Positions 1 to 4,484 of a DNA stretch of 6,558 nt are shown here, one piece after another (position 1 is the stretch's first letter; each line of letters opens with the position of its first letter). The stretch comes from Pseudomonadota bacterium (GTDB taxonomy: Bacteria > Pseudomonadota > Alphaproteobacteria > Rhizobiales > Xanthobacteraceae), in the NCBI GenBank assembly GCA_021779635.1, contig JAJYAH010000403.1:1-6558 (forward strand), in the 5' to 3' direction. Under the pieces are notes generated by a model. It was not told the origin of the DNA, searched no databases, and saw nothing but the letters and a program-made list of their open reading frames with translations. The position numbers and the translations under genes were made by a program.

Positions 1-74
1 CGGCGCAGCCGAGTGGCAAGGCAATGCAAAACCCGACTCAACCTTAACGGCGCGCCGCTGGCCTTGAGCCTGGC

Positions 75-121
75 GGGGCTTCCGTGGGAACGAAGCCCCC
101 GTTTTGCATCGCAAACGGGGG
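75..121. repeat. Two overlapping, mutually exclusive hairpins
   Basis: Two perfect inverted repeats share four bases. The first stem is GGGGCTTC (75-82) with GAAGCCCC (92-99), loop of 9. The second is CCCCCGTTT (96-104) with AAACGGGGG (113-121), loop of 8. Bases 96-99 belong to both, so only one full hairpin can form at a time. No U-tract follows either stem, so neither looks like a normal intrinsic terminator. The pair lies immediately before the transposase fragment. It may be an old element end or simply a structured leftover. Confidence 0.6.
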
Positions 122-310
122 GAAAGATGCAGGCGGTGCTAAAGGCGCAGATCAACAAGACGGACCGCAACGATGCGCGCGGCATCGCCCAGATGATGCG
201 GGTGGGGCTTTACCGTCCCGGGCATGTGAAGCGCTACGCAGTCAGACAGCTTCACCCAATTGCGCAGCTGTGTCGGATGAACTCCAAGGGATGCTGAAAT
301 GACCTTCGTT
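121..310 (+). pseudogene. IS110-family transposase fragment, frameshifted and internally deleted
   Basis: Translation from about 127 reads AVLKAQINKTDRNDARGIAQMM followed by RVGLYRPGHVK (to 231). This is the characteristic N-terminal (DEDD/RuvC-like) region of IS110-family transposases, which use the KTDRNDARGIA signature. After GTGAAG the frame changes and continues as ALRSQ (231-245). The family normally reads VKTLRSQ, so one base appears to have been lost near 230. The conserved block between LRSQ and the next motif is also missing, because the sequence jumps to AAVSDELQGMLK, similar to the family's 'ENDLRGLLK' stretch, and then reaches TGA at 300-302. The first 80 or so residues and the whole C-terminal half are absent. 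It is a non-functional relic marking past insertion activity. The family call rests on motif recognition. Confidence 0.8.
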
Positions 311-362
311 CAAAAGCGAACGTCTTTCCTTGTGTACATGCTGTCGCCACTACCCCGGCGCA

Positions 363-442
363 GCGGCTGGGCGTACAGATCACAAGGTCAACCAGTGCGC
401 TTCTTCCTCTGCGGCTGGTGTATAAGATCACAAGGGCTAACC
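363..442. repeat. Diverged 48-bp-period tandem repeat at the 3' end of the XRE gene
   Basis: Copy one (363-393) and copy two (411-442) share GCGGCTGG (363-370 and 411-418) and AGATCACAAGG (377-387 and 425-435), both offset by exactly 48 bases. The intervening bases differ by transitions and small indels. On the minus strand 48 bases equal 16 codons, so the duplication preserved the reading frame of the XRE gene: PCDLIHQPQRK within the gene is repeated as PCDLYAQPLRR just after its stop. Confidence 0.7.
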
Positions 443-618
443 GATAAAGCGCCCGCAAGGTGGCCCAAGACCGTCACGCTTGCCGATACGGCCGCTCGTT
501 CAATAGAACCTAAATAACGAGCACTCAGACCTGCTCGGTCGGCCAATTCCTCTTGCGTCAGCTTCTGAGCATGGCGCTCTCGACGCAAATTTGTCGCCAA
601 AACCTCTTTCAGATCCAT
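388..618 (-). CDS. XRE-family helix-turn-helix transcriptional regulator, 76 aa
   Basis: This is a short DNA-binding protein made almost entirely of one Cro/C1-type HTH domain. Residues about 10-65 carry the fold. LTQEELADRAGLSARYLGSI (20-39) is the helix-turn-helix core, with the recognition helix around LSARYLGSIER. The VSASVTVLGHLAGALSVSPCDLI tail (44-66) matches the last helices of this rhizobial subfamily, which often reads ADALEVEPCDLI. The usual polar 'ERG' turn is here 'ERA'. The start at ATG 616-618 gives the expected MDLKEVLATNLRR beginning, although no strong Shine-Dalgarno is visible upstream. It is divergent from the membrane operon at 734, and the symmetrical element at 638-667 lies 20-49 bases upstream, well placed for autoregulation. 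The last six residues (RKKRTG) precede a stop that interrupts a tandem repeat of the tail. The target genes are not known; control of the divergent operon is an inference. Confidence 0.85.
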   Translation of the reverse strand: MDLKEVLATNLRRERHAQKLTQEELADRAGLSARYLGSIERAAVSASVTVLGHLAGALSVSPCDLIHQPQRKKRTG

Positions 619-637
619 GAGGTAATGGCACAGCCGC

Positions 638-667
638 AGGAACGATCTTTCTAGGAACGATCGTTCC
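638..667. promoter_or_regulatory. Symmetrical GGAACGATC element: candidate operator or bidirectional EcfG-like promoter
   Basis: AGGAACGATC occurs twice in direct orientation (638-647 and 653-662). The second copy is part of a perfect 14-bp palindrome, GGAACGATCGTTCC (654-667). As a result GGAAC (639-643) followed by CGTT (662-665) is present on the plus strand with an 18-nt spacer. The minus strand shows the same: GGAAC (667-663), then CGTT (644-641), also with an 18-nt spacer. GGAAC-N16/17-CGTT is the known EcfG (PhyR-regulated general stress sigma factor) promoter consensus in alphaproteobacteria, so the spacing is one or two bases long. A dimeric XRE operator is the main alternative. The element sits between the divergent XRE gene and the 734 operon. 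Confidence 0.55.
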
Positions 668-675
668 GATTCGGC

Positions 676-705
676 TTGCTCCTGATTGGGCGGGTCTGGT
701 ATTTT
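676..705 (+). promoter_or_regulatory. Weak sigma-70-like promoter candidate for the 734 operon
   Basis: TTGCTC (676-681) and TATTTT (700-705) are separated by 18 bases and lie about 30 bases before the ATG at 734. Each box departs from consensus at two positions. The only purine-rich stretch before the start codon is GGATGG (715-720), 13 bases away, so the ribosome binding site is poor. This is offered as an alternative or second promoter to the symmetrical element upstream. Confidence 0.25.
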
Positions 706-733
706 TTGGGTTTCGGATGGTGATATCGCCTAA

Positions 734-1660
734 ATGAAAAACTTTAGCGAGAAGTCGATTCACGCTGCTACGCCGACCGCACAGGCCGAAATCGAGGCGC
801 TGAAGCGTTACGGCTGGACCGACGACGAGATCGCGTCGATGACGCCGGCGCAGCGCCGCGCCGAGTTTCAGGACGCGATGGGGATCGACGACATTCCGCG
901 TGAGCAAGCGGTGGACCAAGCGGTATCAGCGCGAGGATCGCCGGGCCCGGAAGCTGGGGAGCCGGACGGCCCCGAGGCGGCCACCGGAGGGGAACGGGCG
1001 ACCCCCGAGGGGCCCACTTGTGGGGCACCAACCGAGCAAACCGAAATCGAGGTGCTGAAGCGCTACGGCTGGGATGACGAGGACATCGCCGCCATGTCGC
1101 CATCGACGCGGCGCGAGGAGTTTCAAAAGGCAATGGCGAGCGGCCAGAGCGAGTCCACGGCAGAATTAGCGCCAAGGCGAGGAAATCCGTCAAAACCCGT
1201 CGAAGGTGCTCCGAGGATCCGCCCAACGAAAAGCCTTCGCGGCAAATTGTTTTACGGTGGCCTGAGCGTCATTTTTTTCTTCGCGATATTCCGTCTGATA
1301 TTCGAACAACAGGAGGAGACTACGCAAATCGTCGCCGGATGGGACGGGATTTCCCAATGTTCTTTCACGTCCTCTTTTGATGGCAAAAAACACCTATCGC
1401 TTTCAGAAAACCACTTCGCCCGAATAGAAGGGCCTGATCAAGCCAGCGTTGATGGCTCATGGTCGTTTGATGAGAGCAGCAGCAAGTACACCATCACTGT
1501 AAGAAATGATCCTTCTACCTATTCGGTCGTTACTCCCGGTGATGGAGCTAACTGCATGTTGATCAAAGGCGATCCTGGGACCGCCGACCTCCCTCAGAGC
1601 TGGTTCTATTCCCGCGCTGATCTTGAAGATCAAATCGATACCGGCGGGCCCGAGAGATGA
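734..1660 (+). CDS. Single-pass membrane protein with duplicated 35-residue cytoplasmic module, 308 aa, function unknown
   Basis: I do not recognise a named family. The N-terminal half holds two copies of a 35-residue module, residues 15-49 and 100-134, identical at 23 positions. The shared core is EIEALKRYGW (first copy) and EIEVLKRYGW (second), followed by a DxxIAxM(T/S)P..RR.EFQ.AM pattern, apparently helical. They are joined by a low-complexity Gly/Pro/Glu linker (about 65-98). A basic patch (RIRPTKSLRGK, 161-171) precedes one hydrophobic segment (about 172-190), which predicts the N-terminus inside and the C-terminus outside. The outer domain (about 195-295) is rich in alternating polar and hydrophobic residues, probably beta-rich, and has exactly two cysteines (C209, C274) that could form a disulfide. 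The gene overlaps the next by 4 nt (ATGA), a sign of translational coupling. The start is weakly supported because no good ribosome binding site is seen. Confidence 0.8.
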   Translation: MKNFSEKSIHAATPTAQAEIEALKRYGWTDDEIASMTPAQRRAEFQDAMGIDDIPREQAVDQAVSARGSPGPEAGEPDGPEAATGGERATPEGPTCGAPTEQTEIEVLKRYGWDDEDIAAMSPSTRREEFQKAMASGQSESTAELAPRRGNPSKPVEGAPRIRPTKSLRGKLFYGGLSVIFFFAIFRLIFEQQEETTQIVAGWDGISQCSFTSSFDGKKHLSLSENHFARIEGPDQASVDGSWSFDESSSKYTITVRNDPSTYSVVTPGDGANCMLIKGDPGTADLPQSWFYSRADLEDQIDTGGPER

Positions 1661-1983
1661 TGCGACGCATTCCCCCTTTGGTTTGGTTGGTCTGCGCTAT
1701 CCTTCTCGTCATGGCAGTATTCCGTTTGCCCTACGGAAACTATCATTTTCTACGGATCGTGATTTGCGCGACCGCGGCGATGATTGCGCTCGCTAATGTT
1801 TTTGACGATTCGACATCCGACAAGGCTTGGACGGTGATCTTTGCTCTGATCGGGGTCCTCTTCAATCCCGTCTTGCCTATCAAGTTACATCGGTCGACCT
1901 GGCTCTACCTAGACCTGATGGTGGCAGGTATTTTCGTGGGACATCTATTTTTTTGCCGAACCATCCGACGGAAACATTTCTAG
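1657..1983 (+). CDS. DUF6804-like small integral membrane protein, 108 aa
   Basis: The protein has four hydrophobic segments (about 6-22, 31-49, 58-74 and 82-100) and almost no soluble part. The spacing and the motifs LPYGNYHFLR (24-33) and FNPVLPIKLHRSTW (69-82) match the small family I know as DUF6804, whose members read 'LPYGYYxLLR' and 'LFNPIIPxHLxRxxW'. Their role is unknown. The C-terminus ends in a basic tail (RTIRRKHF), predicted cytoplasmic. The start overlaps the previous stop as ATGA, and a second ATG follows at once (1660), so the true first residue may be either. Translation probably depends on coupling to the upstream gene, since no Shine-Dalgarno stands out. This tight arrangement suggests that the two membrane proteins work together. 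Confidence 0.8.
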   Translation: MMRRIPPLVWLVCAILLVMAVFRLPYGNYHFLRIVICATAAMIALANVFDDSTSDKAWTVIFALIGVLFNPVLPIKLHRSTWLYLDLMVAGIFVGHLFFCRTIRRKHF

Positions 1984-2030
1984 ATCGAACTTTGCTGGCC
2001 TACCGGCGGAAAGCTTTTTTCACGGACAAA

Positions 2031-2035
2031 AGGAG
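2031..2035 (+). promoter_or_regulatory. Ribosome binding site that selects a TTG start
   Basis: AGGAG at 2031-2035 lies 6 bases before TTG at 2042-2044. This is the best-spaced signal in the area and supports the non-ATG start of the 71-residue gene over the in-frame ATG at 2057. Confidence 0.6.
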
Positions 2036-2041
2036 CCACAG

Positions 2042-2257
2042 TTGGATGACGAGAACATGGAAGCGAATGCGGCAGAGTTTGCAGCGCTTCTTAGCAAGAA
2101 AGGCAACAAGAGCTATCGGCGTTACCGCTTGGAGCGCAAAGACGGGCGGTTCGTGCTGATACGCGATGAACTCGACCGAATGTTTGAGGAAGTGATGACC
2201 GAGGTATGTGACATTGAATTCGATCCAGACGATAAGGATGGCAAGTTTTTGGACTAG
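2042..2257 (+). CDS. Small acidic protein of unknown function, 71 aa, TTG start
   Basis: I do not recognise this protein. It begins with an acidic stretch (MDDENMEANAAEFAALL), passes through a strongly basic centre (SKKGNKSYRRYRLERKDGR, about 18-36), and ends very acidic (FDPDDKDGKFLD, 60-71). No signal peptide or membrane segment is visible, so it should be a small soluble cytoplasmic protein. The middle, RRYRLERKDGRFVLIRDELD, looks like a beta-strand pair followed by a helix. The start is TTG, chosen because of AGGAG 6 bases upstream. It follows the DUF6804-like gene by 58 bases and is probably the last gene of the operon, with the strong hairpin at 2334-2367 downstream. An overlapping frame from ATG 2046 is basic and less protein-like. 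Confidence 0.6.
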   Translation: MDDENMEANAAEFAALLSKKGNKSYRRYRLERKDGRFVLIRDELDRMFEEVMTEVCDIEFDPDDKDGKFLD

Positions 2258-2333
2258 CGTTCGCCGCGGCATGTCCCGAAGCCGACCTGATCCACTGATT
2301 ACCAGGCGGGCTGCCGCCATGCGGTCCATGACT

Positions 2334-2367
2334 GATGGGTGGGGCGTCCCCGTTCGCCCCACCCATC
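2334..2367. terminator. Perfect 13-bp stem hairpin, probable bidirectional transcription stop
   Basis: GATGGGTGGGGCG (2334-2346) pairs perfectly with CGCCCCACCCATC (2355-2367) around an 8-base loop. It lies 77 bases after the operon's last stop and between that operon and the convergent gene remnant at 2433-2504. No U-tract follows on either strand, so it is an atypical terminator. GC-rich GGGTGGGC/GCCCACCC hairpins are common intergenic elements in Bradyrhizobium, and this could be one of that kind. Apart from this hairpin, I see nothing in 2258-2432. Confidence 0.5.
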
Positions 2368-2432
2368 CCTCAATCGCGCAAAGTACCGGTTTGTCAGTTG
2401 GTGAAAAGCCGAAGGAAATCCTGTCCTCGTCA

Positions 2433-2504
2433 CAGGAAGTGTACGGCCGCAAACAGAGTTTCGATCTTACGCAGCTTCTCGCGAAGGGTGTGCTCGGACG
2501 TCAT
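2433..2504 (-). pseudogene. Truncated 5' fragment of a DUF2786-like gene
   Basis: On the minus strand an ATG at 2504-2502 opens a 24-codon frame, MTSEHTLREKLRKIETLFAA..., that stops at TGA 2430-2432. The TLREKLRKIETLFA segment closely resembles the start of rhizobial proteins that begin 'LRxKLRKIEALFAGA' and continue for well over 100 residues with a DUF2786-type helical domain. After LFA the similarity seems to end, which suggests a deletion or rearrangement near 2440. Such a short frame could arise by chance; the motif is the only support. No clear Shine-Dalgarno precedes it. Confidence 0.4.
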
Positions 2505-2626
2505 GAATTGTTCTTACATCTTATGAAATCGAGACAATCATCGGAAAGAGGCTGACCCCTTGTAAGGTTCTAATACTGACTTGGTCTCAATGCAGCTCCG
2601 CTAATCTCAGCTGAATCGCTTTCGCC

Positions 2627-2644
2627 AAGGGCCTTCGGGGCCTT
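2627..2644. repeat. Small hairpin closed by a C(UUCG)G tetraloop
   Basis: AAGGGCC (2627-2633) pairs with GGGCCTT (2638-2644) with one central G-G mismatch and a TTCG loop. C(UUCG)G is an unusually stable RNA tetraloop. Only a very short T-run follows, so termination is uncertain. Confidence 0.35.
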
Positions 2645-2971
2645 TAGGATATACGATTCTTAATCGGTCTAATTCGGCTTGCTCTTCTTTACTGCGATAT
2701 TGACGATATACCTCTAATTTCGTGATTCGGTGCCGGTCACGCCCCTGTAGACTATGCCGAAATGCGGCGCGGCCTCTACCCAAGGCATTGCATAGCTATT
2801 AGGAGAAAAATTTCACTCAGTGCCTCGCCGACGAGAGACTCGGCCTTTAAGTTGCGATAATATCTACCTGCTGGTTGGGATAGTGTCCGGAGAATTGGAC
2901 AAAGCGATGCTATTAACCCGACTTATTTTTGGACGACTGATCAACGATTTTGCTCCCATCGCCAGGCCAAG

Positions 2972-3002
2972 TAGACGTCGTCAGTTCGATAAAAGATATA
3001 AT
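2972..3002 (+). promoter_or_regulatory. Candidate promoter for the substrate-binding protein gene
   Basis: A perfect TATAAT lies at 2997-3002. The best -35 match is TAGACG at 2972-2977, four of six consensus bases, with a long 19-base spacer. Transcription would start near 3009, giving an untranslated leader of about 110 bases before the ATG at 3119. Confidence 0.3.
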
Positions 3003-3106
3003 TTTGCATTGCATCTCTCGGCTCGCCAAACTTGAGAGGGCGCACTTAGCTTCCTACCCAACGCGATCAGAGAGGTGTGAGTTCGTCACAGGTGGATAAT
3101 TCATTC

Positions 3107-3113
3107 AAGGAGG
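3107..3113 (+). promoter_or_regulatory. Strong ribosome binding site fixing the start at 3119
   Basis: AAGGAGG at 3107-3113 is 5 bases before ATG 3119. It makes this ATG the start rather than the in-frame GTG at 3077, which would add 14 residues in front of a complete signal peptide. Confidence 0.85.
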
Positions 3114-3118
3114 CAGGA

Positions 3119-4348
3119 ATGAACAAGGTCCATGTGAATTGGTTTGCGATCGCGGTGTTGGCAGCGGTGTGCGCATTACTGACTACGGCTCCGGCGAGTG
3201 CTCAAAAAAAGTATGACCCTGGGGCCAGCGACACCGAAATAAAGATCGGCAACATAATGCCGTACAGCGGTCCGATCTCGTCGTACAGCATCATCGGCAA
3301 GACCGAATCCGCATACTTCAACAAGATCAATGCGGAAGGCGGCATCAATGGACGTAAAATCAAATTCATCAGCTATGACGATAGCACCAACCCCGCGAAG
3401 ACGGTCGAGCAGGCGCGCAAGCTCGTCGAGAGCGACGATGTCCTCCTGATTTTCCAGAGCCTCGGCGGGGCAATGAATGTTGCCATCGAGAAATATCTAA
3501 ATGACAGGAAGGTGCCTCAGCTCTTTGTCGCAGCCCCCAACAAAAGATTTGGCGATCCGACGAATTTTCCCTGGACGATGGGGTGGCAACCGACGGCCGA
3601 GAACGAGGGACGTATTTTCGCACAATATCTGCTGAAGAATCATCCGAACGCCAAGATCGGCGTGCTCTATATAAACGCCGATGTGGGCAAGGAATACCTG
3701 GCGGGCCTCAAGGATGGACTTGAAGGCAAGGTGCAGATCGTCGCTGAAGTCCCTTACGAAACCACCGATCCGACGGTCGATTCGCAGGTCGTTATCCTCA
3801 AGAACTCCGGCGCCGACGTTATCTTCCTGGCAGCCGCTCCAAAACCCGCCATACAAGCCATCCGCAAGATGGCCGAACTGGATTGGAAGCCGATCAGGCT
3901 GCTTGCAAGCATTTCGAATTCGGTCGGCGCGGTCATGAAGCCGGCCGGCATGGAGAATGCGAAAGGCATCCTGTCGGCGGGCTATCTCAAAGATCCCTCC
4001 AGCCCGCTTTGGAAGGATGATCCGGCAGTCAAGGAATGGGAGGTCTTTATGGCCGCATATTATCCTGACGGCGACCGCACCAATACATTCACGGCCTATG
4101 GTTATCTCGTCGCACAAACGATGGTCCAGGTTTTTAGGCAGTGCGGCGACGATCTCACACGCGAAAACGTCATGCGGCAGGCGGCCAGTATAAAGGATCT
4201 CGAATTAGGCCTGCTGCTTCCCGGCATCAAGATCAATACCAGCCCGACCGACTATTTCCCTGTAAAGCACATGCAGATGACTCGCTTCAATGGCGAAAAC
4301 ATAGAGCTGGTCGGTCCGCTCTACAATGGAGCCGTCGCTGGTAACTGA
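3119..4348 (+). CDS. ABC transporter substrate-binding protein, branched-chain amino acid (LivK/Peripla_BP_6) type, 409 aa
   Basis: This periplasmic protein captures a small solute and delivers it to an ABC importer. Residues 1-28 form a signal peptide: basic start (MNK), hydrophobic core (WFAIAVLAAVCALL) and an ASA-Q cleavage site. The mature protein begins YDPGASDTEIKIGNIMPYSG, the standard opening of this type I binding fold. NKINAEGGINGRKI, DDSTNPAKTVEQARKLVE, PQLFVAA, FPWTMGWQP, GVLYINADVGKEYLAGLKDGL and the C-terminal CGDDLTRENVMRQAA and LLPGIKINTSPTDYFPVKHMQM blocks all match the full-length family, so it is intact. Family members bind leucine-type amino acids but also aromatic acids, amides or urea, so the ligand cannot be assigned. 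No permease or ATPase gene is next to it: upstream is gene-poor, downstream is a cyclase. It therefore either serves a transporter encoded elsewhere or is an orphan sensor protein. Confidence 0.93.
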   Translation: MNKVHVNWFAIAVLAAVCALLTTAPASAQKKYDPGASDTEIKIGNIMPYSGPISSYSIIGKTESAYFNKINAEGGINGRKIKFISYDDSTNPAKTVEQARKLVESDDVLLIFQSLGGAMNVAIEKYLNDRKVPQLFVAAPNKRFGDPTNFPWTMGWQPTAENEGRIFAQYLLKNHPNAKIGVLYINADVGKEYLAGLKDGLEGKVQIVAEVPYETTDPTVDSQVVILKNSGADVIFLAAAPKPAIQAIRKMAELDWKPIRLLASISNSVGAVMKPAGMENAKGILSAGYLKDPSSPLWKDDPAVKEWEVFMAAYYPDGDRTNTFTAYGYLVAQTMVQVFRQCGDDLTRENVMRQAASIKDLELGLLLPGIKINTSPTDYFPVKHMQMTRFNGENIELVGPLYNGAVAGN

Positions 4349-4470
4349 TTAAACGGGTTCACGCTACGCCGGAAGTAGGCGACGCACGGTCAAACCGGCG
4401 CGACCCATCTGAAAACATTCGAGCGCGGGGCTCTGGACATGCCTTCACCTCGATGAACATGTGCGCTTGG

Positions 4471-4475
4471 GGAGG
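4471..4475 (+). promoter_or_regulatory. Ribosome binding site for the cyclase-ATPase gene
   Basis: GGAGG at 4471-4475, within a run of G and A, lies 9 bases before ATG 4485 and supports that start over the in-frame GTG at 4461. The 136-base gap after the binding-protein gene (4349-4484) shows only short weak stems, so readthrough transcription from upstream is possible. Confidence 0.65.
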
Positions 4476-4484
4476 GGCGCCACC

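Larger units (their letters stand above)
2560..3076. other. Gene-poor, more AT-rich intergenic stretch
   Basis: No convincing gene is present on either strand. The base composition and codon pattern are visibly unlike the flanking genes. The longest plus-strand frame (GTG 2820 to 3035, 71 codons) has AGGAG 14 bases upstream, too far, and an unrecognisable product. The stretch contains a UUCG-loop hairpin (2627-2644) and, toward its right end, a TATAAT box that may serve the binding-protein gene. It could hold an unannotated small RNA or the decayed remains of a lost gene, but nothing specific can be read. Confidence 0.5.

Noticed and set aside
768..1226. 152-codon minus-strand frame rich in Arg, Pro and Ser
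   Set aside because: Composition is typical of the antisense of a GC-rich gene; the plus strand has duplicated modules and a membrane segment.
2000..2452. 150-codon minus-strand frame
   Set aside because: It is antisense to the 71-residue gene, the operon end and the hairpin, and has no recognisable domain.
669..2684. ATTCGGCTTGCTC occurs exactly at 669-681 and 2672-2684
   Set aside because: A 13-base match between two places in a window this size is near what chance gives, and the flanks do not extend it.
2820..3035. 71-codon plus-strand frame from GTG
   Set aside because: AGGAG is 14 bases away, the product resembles nothing I know, and the surrounding composition is non-coding in character.
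3077..3118. GTG start at 3077 giving a 423-residue binding protein
   Set aside because: It has no well-placed ribosome binding site and would put 14 polar residues before a complete signal peptide; AAGGAGG at 3107-3113 points to ATG 3119.
3497..4117. 206-codon minus-strand frame
   Set aside because: It is wholly antisense to the intact substrate-binding protein gene.
4349..4484. Terminator between the binding-protein and cyclase genes
   Set aside because: Only short or bulged stems are visible, such as CGGT/ACCG at 4387-4397, with no U-tract.
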